NCBI GenBank assembly: GCA_964389005.1
Contig: CAYMCV010000040.1
Span: 1 to 20,112 of the forward strand
Direction: 5' to 3'
DNA: 20,112 bases
DNA from: CAYMCV01 sp964389005
GTDB taxonomy: Bacteria > Bacillota > Clostridia > Lachnospirales > Lachnospiraceae
The translations under genes and the position numbers were made by a program. Below are positions 6,865-13,561 of the stretch, in pieces; positions within the stretch are counted from its first letter, which is position 1, and every line of letters begins with the position of its first letter. The notes under the pieces were generated by a model. That model was given only the letters and a program-made list of their open reading frames with translations, ran no database searches and was not told the origin of the DNA.

Positions 6865-7161
6865 GTGACAGTGGAAGAATTAAACTCCGGAAGCAAACGA
6901 GCACACAAACTAATGGTTTTGAATCGCCGTACCTGCGCGGTAAACGGTGTAACTGATGTATTGGCATTTGATGTAAATGAAATTCTGCTGGAGACAGAAC
7001 AGGGAATGCTCATGATAAAAGGGAATGAACTGCATGTTACCCGATTGACGCTTGATAAGGGTGAGGTTGATATTGACGGAAAGGTTGACAGTCTCACATA
7101 CTCCGATGTGCGTGAAAACAACGGTAAGGGAGAGTCTTTGATTGCAAGACTGTTTAAGTAG
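6865..7161 (+). CDS. yabP: Sporulation protein YabP
   Basis: A 98-residue cytoplasmic protein of the YabP/YqfC family. It shows the family core KLMVLNRRTCAVNGVTDVLAFD (as residues 15-36), then EILLETEQGMLMIKGNELHVTRLTLDKGEVDIDGKVDSLTYSD. B. subtilis YabP is made in the mother cell under sigma-E; its molecular role is unclear. The start is GTG 6865, or GTG 6871 two codons later. AAAGGG ends four bases before the first and ten before the second, so the call is uncertain by two residues. It is separated from rqcP by a terminator, preceded by a candidate sigma-E promoter, and followed by yabQ two bases after its stop. Confidence 0.9.
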   Translation: MTVEELNSGSKRAHKLMVLNRRTCAVNGVTDVLAFDVNEILLETEQGMLMIKGNELHVTRLTLDKGEVDIDGKVDSLTYSDVRENNGKGESLIARLFK

Positions 7162-7163
7162 GC

Positions 7164-7670
7164 ATGAGCCGGGAAATATATGATGAGATTTGTTTGTTTT
7201 TTGATGCGGTGACTTTGGGATGCGCTATGACAATCATTTATGATTTTCTATTGATATGGCGCAATGTCTTTTCACATCACGCAGTTACCGTGGCAATTGA
7301 GGATGCCGTGTATTGGCTAATCACCTCAGCGATTTCATTTCTTGTTTTGTATCGCGTCAATGAGGGTGTTGTACGTTGGTTCTTTGTTGCCGGGGCCGCA
7401 ATCGGAATGTTCCTTTATAAAGAGAGTATTAGTCAATATGTGGTAAAAATTATGTCAACTACCATATCATATGTGGTAAAAGTGTTGATAAAAATAGCAC
7501 ATATTGTGGTTGCTCCGATAAAATGGCTATTTAGTGGCATTAAACAATTGTTATTATTGATTAAAAAACCTTTTATTTTTATGAAAAACAAGTTGACGGT
7601 TTGCATAAAGTTGGTTAAAATGGAATTATGTAAACGCTTTAGAGGCGACACAGACGAAAATGTGAGATAG
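7164..7670 (+). CDS. yabQ: Spore cortex biosynthesis membrane protein YabQ
   Basis: A 168-residue integral membrane protein in the yabQ position. Hydrophobic segments lie at about 11-32, 41-65 and 69-87, with a fourth long amphipathic or hydrophobic stretch at 93-125 and a basic tail (140-168). The opening REIYDEICLFFDAVTLGCAMTIIYDFLLIWR matches the YabQ family pattern at residues 3-33. In B. subtilis YabQ localises to forespore membranes and is needed for cortex formation. Its ATG lies two bases after the yabP stop with a weak AGTAGG site, so it is probably translated by coupling to yabP. The tail is longer and more basic than the membrane core needs; its role is unknown. Confidence 0.9.
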   Translation: MSREIYDEICLFFDAVTLGCAMTIIYDFLLIWRNVFSHHAVTVAIEDAVYWLITSAISFLVLYRVNEGVVRWFFVAGAAIGMFLYKESISQYVVKIMSTTISYVVKVLIKIAHIVVAPIKWLFSGIKQLLLLIKKPFIFMKNKLTVCIKLVKMELCKRFRGDTDENVR

Positions 7671-7680
7671 GGGAATGCAT

Positions 7681-7992
7681 ATGGCGGGCAAGAGAAGGAA
7701 ACCTGCCTACAGCAGAAAACGTCATAACCGTTTGGGCGTGGTTCTTGTATCCATGGTGGTTTTGATGATTTTGGCGGTTGTAGGAGTCAAGAGTATAGAG
7801 TTGCGAATGGAACGTGACGCAATTGAAGAGAAGCAGGCGTACTACGAGGAGCTGATTGAAGATGAGAAGGCGCGCAGTACGGAACTTGCTGAATTCGAGA
7901 AATACACGCATACGAAGAAATATGCGGAAGAAGTTGCAAAAGATAAACTTGGATATGTAAAAGACGGTGAGATATTATTTGTTGCAGAGTAA
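7681..7992 (+). CDS. divIC: Septum formation initiator family protein (DivIC/FtsB)
   Basis: A 103-residue single-pass membrane protein: a basic cytoplasmic N-terminus (MAGKRRKPAYSRKRHNR), one membrane helix at about 18-38, a coiled coil at about 41-72, then KYAEEVAKDKLGYVKDGEILF, the usual DivIC/FtsB ending. It joins FtsL and DivIB/FtsQ in the divisome. The ATG at 7681 is chosen because AGGGGA (7669-7674) is six bases upstream; the ATG at 7675 directly abuts that site. It keeps its conserved place after yabQ. No YabR-like S1-domain gene follows, unlike in B. subtilis. Confidence 0.93.
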   Translation: MAGKRRKPAYSRKRHNRLGVVLVSMVVLMILAVVGVKSIELRMERDAIEEKQAYYEELIEDEKARSTELAEFEKYTHTKKYAEEVAKDKLGYVKDGEILFVAE

Positions 7993-8022
7993 ATGCGATC
8001 GTGAAAAGCGGTCGCATTTTTT
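7991..8022 (+). terminator. Intrinsic terminator after divIC
   Basis: AAATGCGATC (7991-8000) pairs with GGTCGCATTT (8010-8019), one G-U pair, with a 9-base loop and a T run to 8022. The stem overlaps the divIC stop codon (7990-7992), and it isolates spoIIE from the division gene. Confidence 0.85.
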
Positions 8023-8051
8023 GTCTTTTAATTTCCTTAGGATGCTCCTTC

Positions 8052-8062
8052 TTTTTGACAAA
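8052..8062 (-). promoter_or_regulatory. Spo0A box over the spoIIE -35 region
   Basis: On the minus strand these bases read TTTGTCAAAAA, a full match to the Spo0A box TTTGTCRAAAA as I recall it. It overlaps the -35 hexamer of the spoIIE promoter, the arrangement seen at Spo0A-activated sigma-A promoters such as spoIIG. Confidence 0.65.
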
Positions 8063-8087
8063 GATTGCGCTTGGGACTTGCTATAAT
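8055..8087 (+). promoter_or_regulatory. spoIIE promoter, sigma-A elements with 21-nt spacer
   Basis: TTGACA (8055-8060) and TATAAT (8082-8087) are both perfect consensus but lie 21 bases apart instead of 17. B. subtilis spoIIE and spoIIG have 21-22 base spacers and need phosphorylated Spo0A. With the overlapping Spo0A box this indicates the same activation mechanism. Confidence 0.75.
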
Positions 8088-8149
8088 GAAGGTCGCAATT
8101 TGTAGCGGTGCCCCAAGAAGCAAGATTTTTAGGAAGGATGGAGACGGTC

Positions 8150-9364
8150 ATGAGGGAAAGGTTTCAGAGTAGGGAAAAGGAAGCGGTATGGCTACCGTCA
8201 TACGGGAGAAAGCAAATGTTAATGGCTGCAGACTGCTATCGGGAATTGGCAGGCAGTCTTACAAAGACTGCAGAGGAGGTGTCGGAACGCTCCGCGGATC
8301 GAAGTGAGTACCTATATAAAAAGCAATTATCAAAAAATCGTATTGTAATGGCAGAGCGTATGCGCGAAATGTCAGATCATATGCGTCGATTGGCTGAGGA
8401 AAACTTGACTTATCGTGTACCGAAGAAGAAACAGTTCAAAACACTTGTTTCACATCTTCGCAAACACGGCATAGTTCTTAAGGAAATTCTGATTACACAA
8501 CAGGTTCGGACTACAGTGTATGTAACTATGCGCGGATTGAGAAATGCTGACTATACCACGGAAGATATTGCATTTGTCTTGTCGGAGAGCCTCGGTATTT
8601 CTGTATTGTCTGCCAAGGAAAATCTTTTTTTTGTGGCATACGAACCGGATTGCTATATTTATGAATCAGCGCCGAAATATACATTGATACCGGGCATGGC
8701 AAAGGCAACCAAGGAAGGTGAAACCATTTCCGGTGATAACTATTCCTTTTATGAGCCGTCAGCTTCCAAACGAATGTCTATTATCAGTGACGGTGCGGGT
8801 TCGGGAGTCGAAGCCTGTAAAGACAGTGAGCAGGTTTTGGAGTGGGTGGAGAAGTACCTGGACACCGGATTTTCCGCTCGTGAAACCGCGGATATGGTGA
8901 ATGGACTTTTTTATGCGGAAGGACGTGAGCAGAACATGCCGACGCTTGATATCTGTACGGTTGATTTGGATACTGCGAAGGCTTCTTTTGTCAAATACGG
9001 GAGCGCTGACAGTTTTATTATAAGTAAGGACAAGATAGTAAAAATCAGAAATGTAGGGTTTCCGCTCGGTTTTTGCAATTCCGAAGAAAACAGTTCCGAG
9101 GAAAATATACTGTTGGGTGTGCAGGAAGGGAGAATCGGTCAAACGGAATATCAGTTGGAGGACGGAGACATAATAGTGATGTTTACCGACGGCATCTCGG
9201 ATGCGATTGAGGATGAGGATGCCTTCTTGGAAATTTTGTCGCTGGCGGAGTATCGAAATGCAGCGGAACTTGCAAACTACATCTTAAATATAATTGTCCA
9301 TCAAAACCAAGGTAGAATACGTGACGATATGACGGTGCTGGTCACGGAGTTATCTGCTGTCTGA
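8150..9364 (+). CDS. spoIIE: SpoIIE serine phosphatase, short form without the membrane domain
   Basis: A 404-residue protein matching the C-terminal half of SpoIIE (B. subtilis: about 830 residues with ten N-terminal membrane helices). Residues 1-120 carry a helical region (ENRR-like stretch LSKNRIVMAERMREMSDHMRRL, about 60-81) that resembles the SpoIIE segment linking membrane and phosphatase parts. The PP2C domain (about 190-400) keeps its metal-binding Asp residues in SGDNYSF (194-200), SDGAGSG (213-219), TDGISDA (346-352) and RDDMTVL (391-397). SpoIIE dephosphorylates SpoIIAA to release sigma-F in the forespore. The start at 8150 has GGAG six bases upstream; GTG 8108 and ATG 8138 in frame lack a proper site. 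Nothing upstream can encode the missing half, because a terminator and promoter fill the gap. No hydrophobic segment remains, so septal targeting must work differently. Confidence 0.88.
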   Translation: MRERFQSREKEAVWLPSYGRKQMLMAADCYRELAGSLTKTAEEVSERSADRSEYLYKKQLSKNRIVMAERMREMSDHMRRLAEENLTYRVPKKKQFKTLVSHLRKHGIVLKEILITQQVRTTVYVTMRGLRNADYTTEDIAFVLSESLGISVLSAKENLFFVAYEPDCYIYESAPKYTLIPGMAKATKEGETISGDNYSFYEPSASKRMSIISDGAGSGVEACKDSEQVLEWVEKYLDTGFSARETADMVNGLFYAEGREQNMPTLDICTVDLDTAKASFVKYGSADSFIISKDKIVKIRNVGFPLGFCNSEENSSEENILLGVQEGRIGQTEYQLEDGDIIVMFTDGISDAIEDEDAFLEILSLAEYRNAAELANYILNIIVHQNQGRIRDDMTVLVTELSAV

Positions 9365-9377
9365 AACAGAAATATCC

Positions 9378-9406
9378 TTGACGCAGATAATTGTAGTGGA
9401 TATAAT
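9378..9406 (+). promoter_or_regulatory. Sigma-A promoter for tilS-hpt(-ftsH)
   Basis: TTGACG (9378-9383), a 17-base spacer and TATAAT (9401-9406). It starts 14 bases after the spoIIE stop and would give a leader of about 50 bases, giving the housekeeping genes expression independent of Spo0A. Confidence 0.75.
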
Positions 9407-9465
9407 AGACGTGATACAGATGGCTAAAAAGACTGCAGAAATACAGCAGTAACAGAAAGATTCCG

Positions 9466-10884
9466 ATGAGAGACAAAGTAAGAGATTATATATGTAGTAA
9501 TCAAATGTTGGCACCCGGGGATATTGTGGTTGTCGGAGTTTCCGGCGGCGCAGATTCCGTGTGCCTGCTTTATATTTTATCCTCTCTTGCAAAGGAATTG
9601 TCTTTTGATATCATTTGTGTACACGTAAATCATGGGATACGAACAACGGCTATACGCGATGCGGCGTATGTCGAGACATTGTGTCATTCGCTTTCGGTTC
9701 CTTTTATCAAAAGAGAAATCGATGCGACGCGGCTTGCGAAAGAAAACGGCGTGTCTGTTGAGGAAGCCGGCAGAAATGCAAGGTATACCATTTTTGAAGA
9801 AATCAGACGCGATGCAGTCGAACAGAGACGGATACCGGACAATAGTGGGAAGATTGCGGTCGCACATAACAGAAACGATCAGGCAGAAACGGTGTTGTTC
9901 AATTTGTTTCGCGGAAGCAATCTCAAAGGTTTGGGTGGTATGCGGCCGGTCAGAGAACACATTATCAGACCGCTACTTGACGTTGAAAGAAGCGAGATTG
10001 AAGCGTACCTGGTGCAACAACACATGAAATGGCAGGAAGATGAGACCAATGCAGAATTGAACTATACGCGCAATCGAATTCGGCACTTGATTCTTCCGGC
10101 GCTTACAAAGGAACTGTCATTGAAGGCTGTGGAGCGTTTGGCAGATACCGCCGATGAAATGCGTGAAACAGAGCGCTTCTTGGAGAAACTGACGCTGGAT
10201 GCATATGCGGATTGTGTAAAAATTACAGACGGGGAGCCGGAAATTGCGGCGGAGCGATTTTTACTTTTAGATGAAGTCATTCAGAAACGCGTATTGTATC
10301 GGTGTATGGAACAACTTGCCGGAAGCGCAAAAGACTTGACCAATGCACAGGTTATGGCGTTGTCATCGCTCTTTGACTTGCAGGTCGGAAAGCGGATTTC
10401 GCTGCCGTATCGGATGCAGGCAATCAGAACCTATGAAGGGATTCGCCTGGTAAATGCAACTTTGGATTCAAAGAATGATAGCTTGTATCAAACGATTCTT
10501 CCGACGATTCCGGGGACGTTAACGGACGGAAAGCAGAGCGAATGGTCATTTGAACTTGAAATATGGGAAAAAAATCAGGAGATTACGGAAAAAAAGTATA
10601 CGAAATGGATTGATTATGATAAAATAACAAAATGTTTGGAAATACGGACGCGACAAAGCGGGGATGAGATTGTCATCGGAAGCCGTGGGGAGAAAAAAAC
10701 GCTGAAGTCCTTTTTTATCGATGAGAAGATTCCAAAGGAATTGCGGGACGACATGTTACTCTTAACGGATGGCAGCAGTATTGTCTGGATTCCGGGATAC
10801 CGCTTGAGTGCGGCGTACAAGATTACCGAGGATACGCTTCGTGTCTTGAAGATTCACATAGGAGGAGAGGAAGAAGATGGCTGA
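9466..10884 (+). CDS. tilS: tRNA(Ile)-lysidine synthetase TilS
   Basis: A 472-residue TilS of normal length. The N-terminal adenylation domain has the PP-loop SGGADS (26-31), followed by the VHVNHGIR strand and the AHNRNDQAETVLFNLFRGS region that shapes the active site. The C-terminal TilS_C domain includes GEKKTLKSFFIDEKIPKE and VWIPGYRLSAAYKIT. It joins lysine to cytidine 34 of tRNA-Ile(CAU), changing decoding from AUG to AUA, and is essential in most bacteria. The ribosome site (AGAAAG) before ATG 9466 is weak. A promoter at 9378-9406 drives it. Its 3' end overlaps hpt by eight bases. The tilS-hpt-ftsH order is conserved widely in Firmicutes. Confidence 0.95.
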   Translation: MRDKVRDYICSNQMLAPGDIVVVGVSGGADSVCLLYILSSLAKELSFDIICVHVNHGIRTTAIRDAAYVETLCHSLSVPFIKREIDATRLAKENGVSVEEAGRNARYTIFEEIRRDAVEQRRIPDNSGKIAVAHNRNDQAETVLFNLFRGSNLKGLGGMRPVREHIIRPLLDVERSEIEAYLVQQHMKWQEDETNAELNYTRNRIRHLILPALTKELSLKAVERLADTADEMRETERFLEKLTLDAYADCVKITDGEPEIAAERFLLLDEVIQKRVLYRCMEQLAGSAKDLTNAQVMALSSLFDLQVGKRISLPYRMQAIRTYEGIRLVNATLDSKNDSLYQTILPTIPGTLTDGKQSEWSFELEIWEKNQEITEKKYTKWIDYDKITKCLEIRTRQSGDEIVIGSRGEKKTLKSFFIDEKIPKELRDDMLLLTDGSSIVWIPGYRLSAAYKITEDTLRVLKIHIGGEEEDG

Positions 10885-11407
10885 GAATGTACGCATTATG
10901 CTGACGGAAGAAGAAGTTGACGCAAAAATACGCTTGCTGGGGGAGCAAATCAGCAAAGATTATGCCGGAAAAAGCATACATTTGATTTGTGTTTTGAAGG
11001 GCGGTTGTTTTTTTATGTGTGAGCTTGCCAAGAGAATTACCATTCCGGTTACGATGGATTTTATGTCGGTATCGAGTTATGGGTCAGGGACGGAATCTTC
11101 CGGAAATATAAAGATTGTCAAGGATTTGGATGAACCCCTTACGGGTCGTGACGTTTTGGTTGTCGAAGATATCATAGATTCAGGGAATACGTTGAGTCAT
11201 TTAATGAAGTTGCTATGGACACGCAAGCCGGAGAGCCTGTCGCTTTGTACCTTGCTTGACAAGCCTGATCGTCGCAAAGTGGAAGTGGAAGTTGATTATA
11301 CTGGTTTTCAGATTCCCGATTACTTTGTGGTCGGATACGGATTGGATTATGACCAGAAATACCGGAATCTTCCATATATCGGAGTCGTTGAATTTGAAGA
11401 ATCATAA
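10877..11407 (+). CDS. hpt: Hypoxanthine phosphoribosyltransferase
   Basis: A 176-residue HPRT of normal length. It shows the LKGG loop (40-43), the PRPP-binding block VVEDIIDSGNTL (95-106), the purine-binding LLDKPDRR region (about 137-144) and the closing YGLDYDQKYRNLPYIG segment. It makes IMP and GMP from hypoxanthine or guanine plus PRPP. In B. subtilis HprT, TilS and FtsH are also neighbours, and HprT with TilS has been reported to stimulate ftsH transcription there. The start at 10877 lies inside the end of tilS and follows a purine-rich GGAGGAGAGG stretch. Confidence 0.96.
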   Translation: MAENVRIMLTEEEVDAKIRLLGEQISKDYAGKSIHLICVLKGGCFFMCELAKRITIPVTMDFMSVSSYGSGTESSGNIKIVKDLDEPLTGRDVLVVEDIIDSGNTLSHLMKLLWTRKPESLSLCTLLDKPDRRKVEVEVDYTGFQIPDYFVVGYGLDYDQKYRNLPYIGVVEFEES

Positions 11408-11455
11408 AGTTAAAAAGAAAGTACCGGAGCAAGCCGGTTAAAGGAGAGTTGTTCA

Positions 11456-13270
11456 GTGGAGAATAATACAAGAAGAAGAGGAACGTTGTTATACCTGTTT
11501 ATTGTTGGGTTACTGATTGCATTGTTGGTGTATGCGTATATTAGTGACATCGGCGCAAGTTCATACACGATGGCACAATTTCGCACAGATGCCGAGGCGG
11601 GGAATATTACCGATGCAATTTTGGAACAGACGGAAGCATCCGAAGGCGGTAAACTGATTGTTTATTTTGCGAACGGTGGGCAGCAGGAACTCAATGTTAC
11701 AAGCGTTCGCGAGGTGGAGCGGATTGCACGCGAGGATTACGGAATCGATGTATTGGTCAAAGAGGTTCCGAAAGACAACTGGTTTATCAACTATATGTTG
11801 CCGTTGCTGGTGGTTGTGGTAATTGTATTCAGTTTGTATTTGACACTGGTGAACCTGCGCGGTGACGGAAGCGGCGGGCATATGATGGATTTCGGAAAGA
11901 GTCGTATGCGTGACGGAATTCATTCCAAAGTGAAGTTGAAAGATGTTGCAGGTCTAAAAGAAGAAAAAGAAGAACTGGACGAGATTATTCAGTTTTTGAA
12001 AGACCCAACGAAATTTACAAAAGTAGGAGCAAGAATTCCCAAAGGTGTACTCCTAGAGGGACCTCCGGGAACGGGTAAGACGCTTCTTGCCAAGGCAATT
12101 GCCGGCGAGGCGGATGTTCCCTTTTATACGATTTCGGGTTCTGATTTTGTGGAAATGTTTGTCGGTGTCGGGGCGTCTCGTGTCAGAGATATGTTTGAAG
12201 TTGCCAAGAAGACGCTTCCGTGTATCGTTTTTATTGATGAAATTGATGCAGTTGCCCGCAGACGAGGCACCGGTATGGGTGGCGGACATGATGAAAGAGA
12301 GCAGACACTGAATCAGTTGCTTGTTGAGATGGACGGTTTCGGAGAAAACAGCGGAATCATTATTTTGGCGGCGACGAATCGTGTGGATATTTTGGATCCG
12401 GCTATTTTGCGTCCGGGACGTTTTGACCGTAAGATTGTAATCGGCAGACCCGATGTGACAGGGCGTGAAGAGATATTAAACGTTCATGCCGGTAACAAAC
12501 CGCTTGCGGAAGATGTGGATTTGAAGAAAGTTGCCTGCACGACGGCAGGGTTTACGGGAGCGGATTTAGAGAACTTGCTGAATGAATCTGCAATTACAGC
12601 CGCGAAAGAGTCGCGTGCGTATATTACACAGGCTGATATCAATCATGCATTTATCAAGATTGGGATGGGAACAGAAAAGAAAAGCCATGTGGTTTCGGAG
12701 AAAGAAAAGAAGATTACGGCATATCATGAGGCGGGGCATGCGATTTTACTGCATGTATTGCCGGATATGGATCCGGTCTATACGGTATCGATTATTCCCA
12801 CGGGAGACGGTGCTGCCGGTTATACCATGCCTTTGCCGGAAAATGACAACATGTTTTATACCAAAGGTTGGATGCTTCAGAGAATTATGGTTACCTTGGG
12901 AGGCCGAATTGCGGAATCAATCATTTTTGATGATATAACGACCGGCGCTTCTTCGGATATCAGAACCGCGACACATGTGGCGCGTGATATGGTGACCAAG
13001 TACGGAATGTCTGAGGGCTTGGGTATGATTAATTATGCAAGCGATGATGATGAAGTATTTCTCGGCAGAGATCTTGCACATACCCGTGCATACAGCGAGA
13101 GCGTTGCGGCACGTATTGATGAGGAAGTACAGAGAATCGTGGATGATTGTTATCAGAAAGCGGAAGAGACGCTTCGCGAGAAGATGGATATTCTGCATAA
13201 GTGCGCCGATTTGCTGATTGCAAGAGAAAGAATTACGAGAGAAGAATTTGAGACCTTGTTTGCGGAGTAA
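11456..13270 (+). CDS. ftsH: ATP-dependent zinc metalloprotease FtsH
   Basis: A 604-residue membrane AAA+ protease. Membrane helices at about 11-28 and 110-132 flank an extracytoplasmic domain. The AAA module has Walker A GPPGTGKT (202-209), Walker B IVFIDE (257-262) and the second region of homology ending RPGRFDR (319-325). The peptidase has HEAGH (424-428) and the third zinc ligand Asp501 in TTGASSDI. It degrades misassembled membrane proteins and some regulators. The start is GTG 11456 with AAGGAGAG at 11441-11448. A small hairpin (ACCGG 11423-11427 with CCGGT 11434-11438) precedes the ribosome site. No terminator follows its stop directly; read-through would end at 13436-13465 or 13475-13535. 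Confidence 0.97.
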   Translation: MENNTRRRGTLLYLFIVGLLIALLVYAYISDIGASSYTMAQFRTDAEAGNITDAILEQTEASEGGKLIVYFANGGQQELNVTSVREVERIAREDYGIDVLVKEVPKDNWFINYMLPLLVVVVIVFSLYLTLVNLRGDGSGGHMMDFGKSRMRDGIHSKVKLKDVAGLKEEKEELDEIIQFLKDPTKFTKVGARIPKGVLLEGPPGTGKTLLAKAIAGEADVPFYTISGSDFVEMFVGVGASRVRDMFEVAKKTLPCIVFIDEIDAVARRRGTGMGGGHDEREQTLNQLLVEMDGFGENSGIIILAATNRVDILDPAILRPGRFDRKIVIGRPDVTGREEILNVHAGNKPLAEDVDLKKVACTTAGFTGADLENLLNESAITAAKESRAYITQADINHAFIKIGMGTEKKSHVVSEKEKKITAYHEAGHAILLHVLPDMDPVYTVSIIPTGDGAAGYTMPLPENDNMFYTKGWMLQRIMVTLGGRIAESIIFDDITTGASSDIRTATHVARDMVTKYGMSEGLGMINYASDDDEVFLGRDLAHTRAYSESVAARIDEEVQRIVDDCYQKAEETLREKMDILHKCADLLIARERITREEFETLFAE

Positions 13271-13340
13271 GAGAACATAGAATTGTGCATTTTTACTAAA
13301 AACAGCAATAAGAAATTGTAATATTTGTGAAAACTGAAGA

Positions 13341-13369
13341 TTGCGCTTTTGGGGGTGCTTTGTTATAAT
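13341..13369 (+). promoter_or_regulatory. Strong orphan promoter in the ftsH 3' gap
   Basis: TTGCGC (13341-13346), 17 bases, TATAAT (13364-13369) with an extended -10 (TGTTATAAT) and an A/T-rich stretch upstream (13300-13335). No protein gene lies downstream on this strand before two terminators. Confidence 0.65.
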
Positions 13370-13376
13370 GCTTCTT

Positions 13377-13465
13377 GTAACCCCCCAATACATTATAGTT
13401 TTTTGCTATACCCCATAAGAAGAAATACCTTCTCTAAAAAGGACAGTCGCGAGGCTGTCTTTTTT
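13377..13465 (+). ncRNA. Candidate small RNA of about 90 nt
   Basis: The transcript predicted from the promoter at 13341-13369 would run from near 13377 to the terminator at 13436-13465. It begins with a C6 tract (13381-13386). It then has a small hairpin (TATAG 13394-13398 with CTATA 13406-13410) followed by CCCC (13411-13414) and ends in a GNRA-capped terminator. No reading frame with a ribosome site fits. Exposed C-rich stretches are typical of Firmicute regulatory RNAs that pair with Shine-Dalgarno sequences. It matches no RNA family I recognise. Confidence 0.5.
13436..13465 (+). terminator. Intrinsic terminator of the candidate small RNA
   Basis: GACAGTC (13442-13448) pairs with GGCTGTC (13453-13459) around a GCGA tetraloop, extended by A5 (13436-13440) against T5 (13461-13465). 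Confidence 0.85.
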
Positions 13466-13474
13466 ATTGATACA

Positions 13475-13535
13475 GATACCAAAAAGCATGAAGAATATCC
13501 TGCTTGCAGAATATTCTTCATGCTTTTATGGTATC
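13475..13535. terminator. Long two-way terminator between convergent units
   Basis: A near-perfect hairpin. GATACC (13475-13480) pairs with GGTATC (13530-13535), and AAAAGCATGAAGAATAT (13482-13498) with its complement at 13511-13527. A runs on one side and T runs on the other let it stop transcripts from ftsH or the small RNA (+) and from the kinase operon (-), whose last stop codon is at 13562. Confidence 0.85.
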
Positions 13536-13561
13536 CAACAGTATAAGGAAGTAGCCATTTA

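Noticed and set aside
8108..8149. Longer starts for SpoIIE at GTG 8108 or ATG 8138
   Set aside because: GTG 8108 has no ribosome site, and for ATG 8138 the AGGAAGG abuts the codon with no spacing; ATG 8150 has GGAG at six bases.
7993..8149. tRNA genes before spoIIE, as in B. subtilis
   Set aside because: The interval holds only the divIC terminator and spoIIE promoter; no cloverleaf or T-loop motif is visible.
9577..9960. 127-codon open frame on the minus strand
   Set aside because: It lies wholly inside tilS, has no ribosome site and shows no protein family features; the plus-strand frame is clearly TilS.
11423..11438. Hairpin before ftsH as a terminator
   Set aside because: The stem is only five pairs with no T run; hpt and ftsH are most likely on one transcript.
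13468..13474. A further TGATACA copy after the small RNA terminator
   Set aside because: A single 7-base match is expected by chance in 20 kb; it lacks the phased partner seen at 16725-16742.
13349..13546. 65-codon plus-strand frame in the gap after ftsH
   Set aside because: It starts before the mapped promoter elements, has no Shine-Dalgarno and runs through two terminator hairpins; its residues are low complexity and reflect the stems.
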